From NCBI RefSeq assembly GCF_035582795.1, contig NW_027445626.1, positions 434,001-498,000 on the forward strand: a stretch of DNA of 64,000 bases, in the 5' to 3' direction. Positions 48,151 through 60,075 of this stretch are shown here, in pieces. The stretch is from Mycteria americana. Its lineage: Eukaryota; Chordata; Aves; Ciconiiformes; Ciconiidae. How positions within the stretch are numbered: the stretch's first letter is position 1; each line of letters starts with the position of its first letter. The notes beneath the pieces were generated by a model. That model did no database searches and was not told the origin of the DNA. It worked only from the letters and a program-made list of their open reading frames with translations. Both the position numbers and the translations under genes were made by a program.

Positions 48151-49251
48151 GGGCACTGGGGGTGGTGGTGTTTGTCTGTGTTACAAATGCCCTGGGGCAC
48201 CTTCCCCAGCTGTCCATGCCACCAAAGACAACAGACCAGCCTCCTCTCTCCTGTGTCTGCAAGTCTCCGCTGCCTTCCACAAGCCCTGACTCTGCACCAG
48301 CAACCCCCTGGTGTGAGTCCTCACCCTGCATGGTCAGGCAGCTCAGCTAACTTCAGTGCGTTCCTCTCCCAAGTAGTTTCCACCACAGCCCTGTCCCTAT
48401 CTGGTGTTCCCCAGCACTTCCCTCCCCTACCCATCTATCTCTGTCCAGCCCAGAAAAGCAGCCCATTCTGGGCTGACCCCATGGCAGTGCCCACTGATGG
48501 GTACTGCAAAGCTCTGCACACTCAACCCCACAGCCCCAGCCCCTCTGAAGCTCACAGTAGCTCCTGCCAGAGAGGCAGAGAGGTGTCTCAGTCCCAGGGC
48601 TGAGGGCCAGCCATGGCATGAGGAGATGGAGGCCAGTGTCTGCTCCTGTCTCCAAGACAGCCTTATTGTCCACGGCCAGCAAACCCCTCTGTGCCAGCCC
48701 CACTCCCAGGAAAAGGCTCCTGGCCCAGGGCATCCTCAGGCTGCTCCAGCCACCCAAGCAATAGAGAAGCCTGCCCGAGCTGGTGCATTCAGAAATAGAT
48801 ATCTCTTTGTCATTTATTCCCTCCTAGAAGCACAGAGTTGCTGCTTTCTCTTCTCCAGACATGTCCCTGCCCCCAGAGAGCCTTTCACCATGGAAGTTTG
48901 TCCATGCTGGCCTGACTTGCCGCTCCTTCCTCCTCCCTGTGCCCTCCACAGGGTCCCACGCTGTTGGTATTGCTCTGCAGAGCGAGCGGGCTGTGGTGCC
49001 TGAAAGCCATGGGGTGACATTCCCAGGCAGATCCCTGTTGATCATTCACCATCTCGGGTGGAACTGGGCACCCACAGGTGAAGGCTCAGCCCAGGCCCAT
49101 TCTCTAACACATTGCCCCATGCCCTCCTCCCCTCATCCCATGGGGAGAACCCAAGCAAAGCAGCACGGCCTTGTGGGGGCAATTTCTTCAGCCTGAGCTC
49201 AGCTTTGGAAGAAGAGCCCAACCTCCAGACACCACCATGAGGAAATCCCCT

Positions 49252-49257
49252 TTTATT
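49252..49257 (-). promoter_or_regulatory. Poly(A) signal AATAAA of the OR gene at 49463-50485
   Basis: Plus-strand TTTATT, about 205 nt after the stop codon, at the same distance as in unit A. Confidence 0.55.
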
Positions 49258-49462
49258 ACAGAGGTGCGACACGAGAAGCCAGCTGTACCATTGTGCCAGA
49301 CACACGTGAACAGCCCTCTGGGTCAGACAGGCTGGGTTCATGCCTCTGGGGAAGTGGAGTGGATGCAGACACGGACAAACATGGTCATCACAGATAAAGT
49401 GGCCAAAGCACAGGAGGTTCCCAAGATGAATTTGAAATCACTTCTGAAGAGACGTGAGCAGG

Positions 49463-50485
49463 CTATTGCTGCTGAGAAAGAGCTGATTGAATCAGCTTCT
49501 TCAATGTGTCTTTAAGCTCCTGGTTCGTCATGCTGTAGATGAGGGGGTTCACAGCTGGAGGCACTACTGAGTACAGAACTGCCACCAGCATATCCAGCAA
49601 TGGGGAGGAGATGGAGGGGGGCTTCAGGTAGGCAACCATGACAGTGCTAATAAACAAAGAGACCACGGCCAGGTGAGGGAGGCACATGGAAAACGCTTTG
49701 TGTCGTCCCTGCTCAGAGGGGATCTTCAGCACTGCCCTGAAGATCTGCACATAGGACAGCACAATGAAAACAAAACACACAAAATCCACAAATATACTAA
49801 CCACAATAACCCACACTTCCCAGAGGTAAGCATCTGAGCAGGAGAGCTTGAGGATCTGGGGGATTTCACAGAAGAACTGGTCTAGGGCATTGCCTTGGCA
49901 GAGAGGTATTGAAAATGTATTGGCAGTGTGGAGTAGAGCATATACGAAACCACTGGCCCAGGCAGCTGCTGCCATGTGGACACAAGCTCTGCTGCCTACG
50001 AGGGTCCCGTAGTGCAGGGGTTTGCAAATGGCAATGTAGCGGTCATAGGACATGATGGTGAGGAGAGAAAACTCTGCTGAAATGAAAAAGACAAACAGAA
50101 AGACCTGGGCAGCACATCCCAGGTAGGAGATGGCCTTGCTGTCCCACAAGGTATTGGCCATGGCTTTGGGGACAGTGGTGGAAATGGAGGCCAGGTCGAG
50201 GAGAGAGAGGTTGAGGAGGAAGAAGTACATGGGGGTGTGAAGGTGATGGTTGCAGACTACAGCGGTGATGATGAGTCCATTGCCCAGGAGGGCAGCCAGG
50301 TAGATGCCCAGGAAGAGCCAGAAGTGCAAGAGCTGCAGCTCCCGTGTGTCCATGAATGCCAGGAGAAGGAACTCGGTGATAGAGCTGCTATTGGATATTT
50401 GCTGTCTCCAGGCATGGGGACCCGTGCAAAGAGGAAAAGTCATTGACAAGTTAGGGGAGACTTTTCTGAGCAAAACCAAAGCCAT
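49463..50485 (-). CDS. Olfactory receptor, family 14-like; usual start codon and splice acceptor lost
   Basis: The seven-TM body is intact and close to the gene at 2618: GNGLIIT, HTPMYFFLLNLSLLD, MSYDRYIAICKPLHYG, KAFSMCLPHL, NPLIYSMTNQELKD. The codon aligned with the usual OR start (50398-50396) is ATA, so the protein reads ISNSSSIT. The AG acceptor before it has become GG (GCACGGG for GACAGGC). The frame stays open upstream to Met at 50485, used here (340 aa), with another Met at 50443. An internal Met 15 codons after the lost start would drop the glycosylation site. Either translation begins in what was intron sequence or this copy is silent. Odorant unknown. Confidence 0.75.
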   Translation of the reverse strand: MALVLLRKVSPNLSMTFPLCTGPHAWRQQISNSSSITEFLLLAFMDTRELQLLHFWLFLGIYLAALLGNGLIITAVVCNHHLHTPMYFFLLNLSLLDLASISTTVPKAMANTLWDSKAISYLGCAAQVFLFVFFISAEFSLLTIMSYDRYIAICKPLHYGTLVGSRACVHMAAAAWASGFVYALLHTANTFSIPLCQGNALDQFFCEIPQILKLSCSDAYLWEVWVIVVSIFVDFVCFVFIVLSYVQIFRAVLKIPSEQGRHKAFSMCLPHLAVVSLFISTVMVAYLKPPSISSPLLDMLVAVLYSVVPPAVNPLIYSMTNQELKDTLKKLIQSALSQQQ

Positions 50486-52824
50486 TTCCTGCAGACTTTG
50501 CTCTTGCTACACACCTCACCCCCACATTTCCCTTTCCTAGGACACCTTCCTTCAGCTCCATGGCTGAGGCTCTGGTTTGGTGCTGGTTGAATGTGGCGTG
50601 AGGAGCTGGGCCTCTGGCCACTGGCTGCTCAGGTGTCAGCCCTGCTCTGCAGCAGTGAGTTCATGGGAATGGTGGAAGCAGCGGCCAGTCCTGGTGTTCA
50701 ACTTTGTCACATGAAACCACCCATAACAGAAGGGCTTGTCAGCATCTGAATCCCAGTGCTAAGGAATGAAGATTGCAGAAAGCAGACTGAAATTTGTTGT
50801 GTTTGGGTTTTTTTTTAAATTTGGGGGAAATTTTTATATTATACCCCCCATCTGATTTGAGGATTGTACTGGGATATCCTAGTATTTCTGTTGCCCTCAG
50901 GGAGAACTGAGTGAATCCTGCAAGGCAAGAGGATTGCCATTGGATTAGAGCAGTTGAGGGGACCTGGTCTGTCCTTCAGACCGAGATGCCTTGGGATTGC
51001 ACCTTTCTGAGACTGAGGGCGATCACAGTGCTCTGTTTGCGTGAAAAGCCAGCAGACACTGCTGAGAGCAGAGGGATCCACTGCAGACTGCTAAATGTCT
51101 CACCCTTTCTCAACATCTCAGCAACCCACTTCTACTCAAGGACACACACGGCTCATTTCATCAAACCAACAGCATTTCCTTGGTCATAGCAGCACTGTGC
51201 TTATAGATGGGGCTTTCAGATAACACAAAGATGCTATGGAACAGATTTGCATTCTTGAGGGCAGATCACAGCATGGAAAGATACCAAAAGGAGATACGTA
51301 AGTTTTTCCATGATGGTATGTCACTAAGGGAAAACCAGCTCATTCCCCAGCCCCACAGGCTGCATTGCCCACAGCCTCACAGATGAGAGGATAGCTGGGA
51401 CACTTGTTCCCATGGACACACCTGCACAAAAGGACCCACAAGATCAGTGTGTGACTCTGCAGCTGAAACGCCCATCCCCAGAGAGCCTGACAGCAAGAAC
51501 AGGATAACAACAGCAATAACACAGACAAGTGGAGAAACAAGGAAAAATACAGTGAGGGTCTGGCTGAGAGAGGCGAGGGGAGAGGCAGCCGGGCACTCAG
51601 GACAGCGTTGCCCTTACCCAGCTGTGCACGCCACCTCCCAGACACCAACATTGCCAGGCAGTTGGTGTCAGCCCCTGTGCTCTGCAGAGGGAAGTGGGCA
51701 TGTGGCTGGAGAGCTGCAGCACGGCTCTGCTGGAGCTGTGGCTGCAGAGGAGGTGGTTCATGCCTTGGACCCCACTGCCCTGAGGGCAGAGGCTTTGCTG
51801 GGTGGGAGAGGAGGCAAGGGGGCTTGCTCAGAGGAAGGGGTCTGTGATGGAGGGGATGTTACGGAGTTTTCTGAATTCTCCTTCTACAACAAATCTGGTT
51901 TAAGTTTCCTCTCCTTCCCTGATCATAACCCTGCTGCCTGGAGATTTTCCTCCTGGGAAGTGATTCCCTGGGCCATGTCTTTTCCCTGTCAGCACTCACA
52001 GACCCCATCCCAACCTCTGTGCACTCACCTTGGCCCTACAGAAACCTGCCTGTTTGCAGGGCACTGCCTGGGCACGTGTTCCTCTTTGGAGGTTCAAAAG
52101 GGCTGGTGAGAACAGCCCTGACGGGTCCAGCAAACGTGATGCTGGTTCTGTCCATAGGCAGAGGAGTGGCTGAAGGCAGTTTAGGAGGCTATTAGCAGAC
52201 CTGCTGAGCCCTCATATTTACAGCTCAGAAGTCTCAATGACTTGTCCAAGCTTGACAGGTCCTTTTCTATTTCTCTTTCCTGCCCCTACCCCTGCTCCTG
52301 TTCCCTGCCCTCCAAGTAGGAAACTGACAATAGACTCAGGAAGTCTCTTTCTAGGAAACTCTGCCTTGACCTTCCTCTTGAAACACCCCCTTGGAAGTTT
52401 CCTAGTGGTGATCTGGAGCTGTGAGCAGCCCTGAGTGATGCAGCAGAAGGACCCTGCCCTGCCAGAAGTTGTTCCTTCCACCCACAGCTTCTTTCTGCAG
52501 TGCCATGGGGAGCTCCCCGGGCAGGCTGAGTGCTGACCCTGGCAGGCGGCAGAGTCCCTGCCCGGGCACACAGCCCTCTGGGGCACAGGGACTCTGAAGG
52601 ACAACCCTGGGCACCTTGGCTGCACACACACATTCACAGCCCTGCAGCTGTCCCTGGTAGAAGGCAGCTGTGATGCCCTGTCCCTCTGATGGTGCAGCAG
52701 GGAAGCCCTGCTCTGCAGCATGTCCTCCTCTACGCTAGAGGAACCGTGGAAGTCCTCCTGACTGTGGGATGTGCCAGCTTTTGGAGATCCTTCCACAAAC
52801 TGCAGATACATTGCCTTTCATGCA

Positions 52825-52870
52825 GGTACTTACCATGTAGAGGGCTGTGAAGATTTCTCCCCCAGCAAGC
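52825..52870 (-). other. Presumed OR 5' exon end with splice donor (copy B)
   Basis: On the minus strand GAAATCTTCACAGCCCTCTA then CATG precedes GTAAGTACC. The exon would end at 52834 and the donor GT is 52833-52832. It aligns with the donor at 61119-61120 in copy C. The matching acceptor of this copy is lost. Confidence 0.5.
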
Positions 52871-53310
52871 TCTCAACTTTCCACACAGCCCAGACTGCCT
52901 TTAAGCTCTCTCTGCCCTGCTCCTCTCCCCTCGGTGCCTGCAGGCTGTGCCCTCAGCCCTGCTGTGCTTTGCAGAGCTGCTGCTCCTGGGCAGAGCTGTC
53001 TCTCTGCAGCTCTGCCCACTTGCCATGAGCTCCCTCTGTCCCAGGAGCCCAGCCCAGCTCAGCAGCAGAGGACCAGCCCAAGGTAGCAATTTCTCTGCCC
53101 CCTCCGGGTTCCCTTGATTTGTGGCTGGGGCTCCAGGGGAACCTACTGTGGAACAAGCTGAAGGAATCACTGATGTTCCCTCTCTCAGCTGGGGTGAGAC
53201 ACTTCGTTCCAGCAGTGGCATTTCTCTGCTCAGAGACAGAGTTGGGTCGAAATATCAACTTTTCTTGGCCCATCATTAGACAGGACAGCCAGACAGACAC
53301 AGGCAGGGAT

Positions 53311-54464
53311 CTCTTTTTGCCCTGCTGAGGGAAGGGATTCAGCTGAGTCAGTCAAGGCATCCTCTCCTTGGTTTGTAGTCCTGGGGCTGGAAGGGGACTC
53401 AGCTCCCTGCCATGCACACCACCAACCCACAGGAGGTGGGATGCCTCTTGCCTCTCTTCAGGTGGTCATTCAATAGACGCCTGCATTTGAGCTCCTTCTC
53501 TCAGCTCCCATGGAAATTAATGGTGATGGAGGCCAGGAGTGAGCTGTTCAGATGCAATTGTGTGGTGACATTTGAGGGGCCAGAGGTGGTCAAAGATATG
53601 TGCAGGTAATAGAGACAGATCGAAGATAGGTGCAGGCAGATGTAGAGACAGGACACCACCTGGGGGCATCTTCTTGGAGGCCCTTGGGAGTTTCCTGTGG
53701 CCAACTGAAATGACAGCTGATGCCCAAATTAAGGGCAACTGAACCTGTCCCCACTCATTATGTTCAGGGTGGCCTATATCCATATGATGGAATGAAGTCA
53801 TATGCCATATGAGAGCCCAGTCTCACTCTTCCTTCTTCTCCATCTGTTGGATTTACTAGGTCTCCACTCACTGCATTGGCAGTTGCCTCATGTTCATCCC
53901 CACATTGCCTTTCAGAATTCAGGGTATCTACTCACTTTAATGTTCCAATCCAGTCCCACAGAGCTCCCTGAGATGCCAGGGCTGGCAGGGACAGCACAGG
54001 ACCTGCAGGAAAGCAATTCCCACTCAGGGCGGGTGCACGACAGACAGCCTTGACGGCATTGCAGGGAGTGCGATTGATGCCTGTGTGCCAGGGACTGTTG
54101 CCATCAGTCAGAGGCATTGGTCATCAGATGCCTTCGGAGAAGCAAGGTCTGTCTTTTCTCTGGCACAACAGCTGCATGCATTGCCTGAACACAAAGCACC
54201 CCACACTGGGGTCTTTACTCACTCCCTTGAGGATTCCATCAAGGAACAGACCAATGATTTTAACAGTGTGCCTGCATACATCTTGTCTTCAAGGACAGCA
54301 TAATCCAAGCACAGACATGCTTCCTATCAAAACTTAGTTGAAACTCAAAAGGGCATTCAAGGGCATTAAGATGAGCTGTTGCTACCTCAGGAACAGCTAA
54401 AGAAGAGTCAGAAATACTGTGAGACCACTGCTACATTTAGTAAGAGTAGGTGTAGATAGATGTG
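53311..54464. other. Intergenic, no gene seen
   Basis: No supported ORF, RNA gene or recognised repeat. Confidence 0.45.
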
Positions 54465-54700
54465 AGCTACTCTACGTCCTCTTTGCCTCAGTTCCCACCA
54501 GCGAGGTCTCCCAGGCCTTTCTGCTTTGAGGCAGAACTCTGGAGGAGAACAACCAGCAGTGGATGGGGATCAAGCCAGGGGTTACTTGAGCAAACTCCAC
54601 CCTTACCACTCCATGGCACTGGAGGGGCTGCATCCAAAGGTGCTGAGAGAATGTTTTTCACCACTGGTTCATTATAATTGGAGTAAGAAAGGCACTCAGA
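54465..54700 (+). repeat. CR1 LINE internal fragment
   Basis: CTCTTTGCCTCAGTTCCCACCAG, then a frame reading QPAVDGDQARGYLSKLHPYH and LHPKVLREC. Same CR1 subfamily region as the minus-strand copy near 59930-60075 (QPAVDVDQVRGCLSKCNPFQ). No 3' end. Confidence 0.75.
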
Positions 54701-55214
54701 CTCTGTGAGATATCATTTAAAATGCTGTTCATCACCACTAACACTATAAAGAGAGAATCATGCAGATAATCTCAGGTCCCTTTTAGATGGTGGGACCCCA
54801 GGTGGTGTAGCATTGAACAGGCCTCTGACCCACCCGCAGCATGCCATGCGGACCCCACCCATAGAAGACATTCCCCTGTTTGGATCATTCAAGCTGCTGT
54901 AGGAATTTCTTGGCAAAAAAGAACTCTTCTCATCATCTCTACAGTCTAACAGAACTGATGTTCTCATGAGAAATTCTTGCTGCCTTGTTAGCTACAGGCA
55001 AGGCCACGCAGGAGGCGTAAGGGCCAGTACTGAGGGCCAGGCTCCTGTGAGACAATGTGTTCCTGAAGTTGTCCTGCGGCCAAGGGCTCTGTTCTGCACA
55101 GCACAGGCGTGAAGGCCAGGCTGTACGTGCAGTGCCGCACAGCTCAATGGACAATGGTCTTCTGGTCAGGGTCACAGCTCAGGTTTGCCTGTTAGAAGTC
55201 TGCACTCCACCCTG

Positions 55215-55640
55215 GTGCCAGAGCTGAGCTGCTGCGGTCCAAATGTACATAGGCAGGAGGAGGTGGATCACAGGCAGGAGGAGCTGGAGCCCCATGGCTT
55301 GTCACACAATTGTGACGGTTTTGGATTAAATGAGATGTGGTGGGACTGCTTGCTCATATGGGGTTCTGCAATGGAGGAACGCAGGCTCCGCTGGAGAGAC
55401 TGGCAGGCAGGATGAGTATGGGGGATGCCCCCCGTGTTGAGGGGATGGCCCCTGTGTTCTCTTCCTGTGGAGGAGGACAACCAGCGGTGGATGGGAATCA
55501 ACTCAAGGGTGACTTGAGCAAACTCAACAGAAATGGAGATGGGTTTTTTGACCAGATCCCTGAACGCAAGTATTGGTACGCCATGACACCTGAGATTCCC
55601 TTTTTTTGGTCCAGAGGAGTATGATGCTGTTGTGCATGGA
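55215..55640 (+). repeat. CR1 LINE fragments (endonuclease region joined to RT leader)
   Basis: HRQEEVDHRQEELEPHGLSH and LNEMWWDCLLIWGSAMEE match the CR1 endonuclease stretch that normally reads NKQEELE and TETWWDxSHDW. At about 55466 it passes directly to QPAVDGNQLKGDLSKLN, several hundred residues further along CR1, so the middle is deleted. Confidence 0.75.
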
Positions 55641-56061
55641 GTGATGCACTTCACTCGTAAAAGAGAAGCAAAAAAGTACTTGATTGATATAAAACAGTGC
55701 ATAGAGGCCAGGATGAAACTGTCAGGGAGACCCTGCTGTTGAGTCCTGAGGTTCAGAAAGGACCCCCTTGCTTCCTAAACTCCTTCTCAGAGAGGAGTCT
55801 AGGTGCGGCTAGTTCCAGTCTTTGTGTCAGACTTGGTTAATGATCCATGTCTAAAGGATTATATATGCACAATCAATCCTTTCTATCGCTTATTTAAGAT
55901 TGCAATATTTAGCATGCTATTCGTCACTAACCAAGTATCTGTTGCAGCAAGGAATCTCTCAGTGTCGAGGACTAACCTTAAGAGGCATCCCTACTCAAGG
56001 GGAGATCCTGGTGTGCAGCCCGCTGCCATGCAGGAGAGCTCCAAGGGCTCTTGGGCTGCTC

Positions 56062-56312
56062 ACTATTTATGGGGGTAAGATGATTGACTCATAGTCACAT
56101 TTGCATACCAACCACAGATTTTAGTTTCTTTACTGTGGTTAGGTGGGCGCATTGCGCAATAACCCCTGGCTATTGTGTTGTTACCCGTTTCCCGAATCCA
56201 CTTTGAGTCAGATGCAGCCATCGTGAGCACATGCATGTATTACGACTGCCACTCCTGGTTATCATTTGAGCAGGGTTACAGGAGATAAAGGTCAGGTTGG
56301 GGGGCCGGGGGG
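56062..56312 (+). repeat. Direct repeat, copy 1 (unknown element)
   Basis: About 240 bases starting ACTATTTATGGGGGTAAGAT and ending near GCAGGGTTACAGGAGATAAA. Repeated at 56990 in the same orientation with obvious divergence. Includes TATTGTGTT and CACTTTGAGTC blocks. I do not recognise the family; it could be the shared end of a transposable element. Confidence 0.7.
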
Positions 56313-56989
56313 GTAACACACCATCACACTGCACCCCATGCCTATAGTCAATTCATCTTATTCTCTACAGCGTGGTGGTACAGTCACCTCTTGCCGCTGT
56401 GCCATAAATAGTATATAAATAATTTATGCCTTTCAGACCCAGAGTAACTAGATAGTGAAGTATTGCTCTTTGCTATGTATTAGCTTGTATGTTTTGGGTG
56501 GTTGGAGTTGGGTTATTTGTTTTATCCTGTAGACACATCAGTGTTAGTTAGTAAAATCACAATGGGGTGAAGCATGAGATTAAAAACTCCCGTTGCTGTT
56601 GGTGACCATCCAAGAAGAGTTTCCCACCAATGGTGTTCCCCATCCTTCTTCACTCTTTCCAAGACATGGAATATCTCTTCTGTGTCATGATGAGCGGTGA
56701 TCAGAGGTTTGTGGCCATTGTTTCACATGCATTCTAGCAGTTGACACAGGTCATCGTGTTGTAGTATTTTCTTCACCAATGTAAGATTCATTCTGATGAG
56801 GGCAGGCAATAAATCGTGACTCAATGTATAATTAGATCATAACAGTTGATAAGACCTAACAGGAGCTGAATAACTGAAGTCACATCCCATCATTTTTGAA
56901 AAGTTACAAACACAAATATGTGAGCGATCGCTTGTATCTACACTAATGTTATCTAGGAATATAAAATCACAAAGAATGCTCATACAAAG

Positions 56990-57220
56990 ACTATTGATGG
57001 GGTAAGATGATTTACTCATAGTCATATTTACGTACCAACCACAGATTCTAGTTTCTGCAGGGCGTGCATTGCACAATAGCCCTCGGCTATTGTGTTCTTA
57101 TCTGTCTCCTGAATTCACTTTGAGTCGGATGCAGCCATCATGCGCAGATGCATCCATTGTGACCACCAGTGCTAGTTATCACTGGAGCAGGGTTACAGGA
57201 GACAAAGGTTGGGGGCGGGG
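56990..57220 (+). repeat. Direct repeat, copy 2 (unknown element)
   Basis: Second copy of the repeat at 56062, 928 bases downstream: ACTATTGATGGGGTAAGATG through GCAGGGTTACAGGAGACAAA. The copies differ by small indels and many substitutions, so the duplication is not recent. The roughly 680 bases between them and the 1.1 kb after show no gene. Confidence 0.7.
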
Positions 57221-58361
57221 GAAGCAGGGTAGGCCAAAGCATCCCAGTGGAGACAAGTGATTGCTCTGCCTTGAGTAGAAAAGGAAGCCTGGACAATTGC
57301 ACCCAAGCTGTCCAGTGCTGGGGAGAATGAGAAATGAGTAGGTCTGGATACTGTAGAGGCTGCAAAGGACGTGCTCCTGCAACCCAGAGATGGTGGGATG
57401 AATGCAGATTTGGCTATTCAAAAGAGAGTATTTCATTCACTTTTTCTCTTTGCTTCCCTCTGTGAATTGAGGCAACTTGTGACTTCAGCATGGGACTTGC
57501 TGTGTGCCAAGACGGAATATGGACAAACAGAGTCGGAAGCAGGGAGTGCTTTTGGGTTTCTTGGGATCTGTGCTTGACACAAAAATGCGTTTTCTATAGG
57601 TCTAAGGCTATCCACTGTGGAGAGTGGACTTCAGGGGAAGTAATGTGCACTTAATAGACAGCAGAGGAGTGCATTTTATTTTTTATTGCACCATGCCTTC
57701 CTTTGGTTTTGTCTTTTGGCAATTAAGAAACATCCTTCTGTGTCTGGGTGCAGCTCGTTCCCCAAGTAAAGCAGGTGGAAACTGGTGCCAATGGGCTGAA
57801 ACATGCAGCTACAGACTGTAGTGGAGAAAGCTCAGATGTGAACAAAGGTGCTGTAAATCCCAGGTGCCTGATGAGAGACATGTGGGGTTGGAGGGAGGGA
57901 CAAAGGTTGCCCATAGAGTGTCTGACACACAGGGTCTTGACTTCAGTCTTGAATATGTTTGCTTTCAATGTCATTTGGAGATTGCTATTGCCCTTAACGC
58001 GTAAGCAGACAAATGAAGAAAAGGGGAAGAAAATGAAATCCTTTCTTTCTGTTTTTCACTATTGAAATCTTTTCACTTCTGAAATCTCTCTAATTAACCA
58101 CATAAGACCTGGGGAATGAAGAAAATTATGCCCAGAGAGTTGGCTTCTTAGGGCATTTTGTATGTGAATGAGCCCTGTGGTGCCAAGTTCCTGAACTGCA
58201 GATGCTAAAAGTGGAACGAACTGGCCTCTAGAGAAATAAAAGTCAGCAGCAAACCTCCAAGTTTCTGAAGGTGTTAGCAGTCCTCAGTGAGAGCCATCAC
58301 TGAAGAGACCATGGAGGGAATGAGCAGACAAATCTCCCGCTGTTGCCCCCATAATCCAAGG
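57221..58361. other. Intergenic, no gene seen
   Basis: No supported gene or recognised repeat. Confidence 0.45.
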
Positions 58362-59253
58362 GGAATTGAAGTTGGGCCAGAGCATTGATCTGCTTGAGAG
58401 TAGGAAGGCTCTGCAGAGGGACCCGGGCAGGCTTTATCAATGGGCTGAGGCCAATTGTATGAGGTTCAACAACGCTAAGTGCTGGGTCCTGCACTTGGGT
58501 CACAACAACCCCATGCAATGCTCCAGGCTTGGGGAAGGGTGGCTGGAAAGATGCCTGGTGGAGAAGGACTTGGGGGCGTTGGTCGATAGCCAGCTGAATA
58601 TGAGGCGGCACTGTGCCCAGGTAGCCAAGAAGGCCAAGAGCATCCTGGCTTGTGTCAGAAATAGTGTGGCCAGCAGGACTAGGGAAGTGATCATCATTTT
58701 GTGATCGGCACTGTTAAGGCTGCAGCTCAAATACTGTGTTCACTTTTGGGCCCCTCACTACAAGAAAGACATTGAGGTGCTGGAGCGTGTCCAAAGAGCA
58801 ACGAAGCTGGTGAAGGGTCTGGAGCACAAGTGTGACGACGAGCGGCTGAGGGAACTGGGGTTCCTTAGTCTGGAGAAAAGGAGGCTGAGGGGAGACCTTC
58901 TCGCTCTCTACAGCTACCTGAAAGGAGGTTGTAGTGAAGTGGGTCTCATTCTCTTCTCCCAAGTAACAAGTGACAGGACAAGAGGAAATGGCCTCAAGTT
59001 GCACCAGGGGAAGTTTAGATTGGGCATTAGGAAAAATTTCTTCACCGAAAGGGTTGTCAAGCATTGGAACAGTCTGCCCAGGGAAGTGGTTGAGTCACCA
59101 CCCCTGGAGGTATTTAGAAGACATGCAGAGGTGGTGCTTAGGGACAGGGTTTAGTGGTGGACATGGCAATGCTAGGTTAACACCTGGACCTGATGATCTT
59201 AAAGGTCTTTTCCAACCTAAATGATTCTATGTTGCTATCATTCTATGATTCTA
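58362..59253 (+). repeat. CR1 LINE, 5'-truncated, with 3' tail
   Basis: Starts within ORF2 (KLGQSIDLLESRKALQRDPG) and continues through [59 protein letters not shown] and [20 protein letters not shown] to the stop and 3' UTR. It ends ATTCTATGATTCTA at 59253. Colinear with the copy at 7190 and of similar age, with at least two frame breaks. Confidence 0.93.
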
Positions 59254-59469
59254 CTTTTTGCCCATCCCTCTGGCCTGGCTATGCCCTTTGGGATGGCAGC
59301 CGTGCCCTCCAGTGTACTGTCTCCTCTCCTCAATATCGTTTCATCTACAAGTGCTATGAAAAAGAACTCTCTCATCTCCTCCAGATCATTAAAACCACGT
59401 TAAATAGGGCAAGTGGCAGGACAGACCCTCGCAGGAGCCTTCTAGCTAGGTGCCTCCAGGCAGACTACC

Positions 59470-60075
59470 ACACATTGACCACATCCCTCTGAGCCCCACC
59501 AGCCATCTGGTTATTTACCCCTCCTCTTATGCACCCATGCAGGCCATAATACCCTAACGTGGGCACAAGAATACTGTGGGGGATGATGTTGAAAACTTCA
59601 CTGACTTCCAGGTTAAAAGACAAGCACTGCTCTCCCTGTGTCCAGCCAGCCTGTTCTTTCATTCCCGAAAGCAAAGAGGATGGCAAGACACAAGCTGCCC
59701 TGGGTCAAACCAGTCAGCTTCTTTTTGAGACACCCAGAAATGGGATCTGAGTGGACACACTCTGGGGCACAGCCTTGAGTTTCACTGCTCCTCCGCTGGG
59801 CATTTTGGAAAGGTGCATGCAATGTTTGGGTTCTGCCAGTCATCAGGGAGTCCCCCCAGTCTCCATGACCTTATAAAGGTGACGGAGAGTGTCCTCACTG
59901 TGAGATTGGCTTGCCCTCTCAGCTCCCTGGGATGCCTCCCCTCCTGTCCTGGAAAGGATTGCATTTGCTCAAGCAACCCCTGACTTGATCCACATCCACC
60001 GCTGGCTGATCTCCTCCAGAGTCCTGCCCTGAGTCACAGAGGCCTGAGAGACCTTGCTGGGGAAGACTGAGGCAA
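59470..60075 (-). repeat. CR1 LINE fragment (RT leader and early RT), scrambled
   Basis: Minus strand, in CR1 order: QPAVDVDQVRGCLSKCNPFQ, FIRSWRLGGLPDDWQNPNIA (ERSWRxGEVPEDWRKANV in CR1), then SEVFNIIPHSILVPTLGYYGL (SKAFDTVSHSILLEKL). Ends in mid-RT with no 3' tail. Confidence 0.8.

Larger units (their letters stand above)
48320..53310 (-). repeat. Segmental duplication unit B (OR14-like gene plus flanks)
   Basis: Same-orientation paralogue of unit A (1500-5880), sharing downstream flank, poly(A) signal, OR exon and about 2.5 kb of upstream sequence. Its last 200 bases (53085-53310, CTCTCAGCTGGGGTGAGACAC) also match unit C in reverse (60640-60860) but not unit A. So B and C share a longer block than either shares with A. 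Confidence 0.75.
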
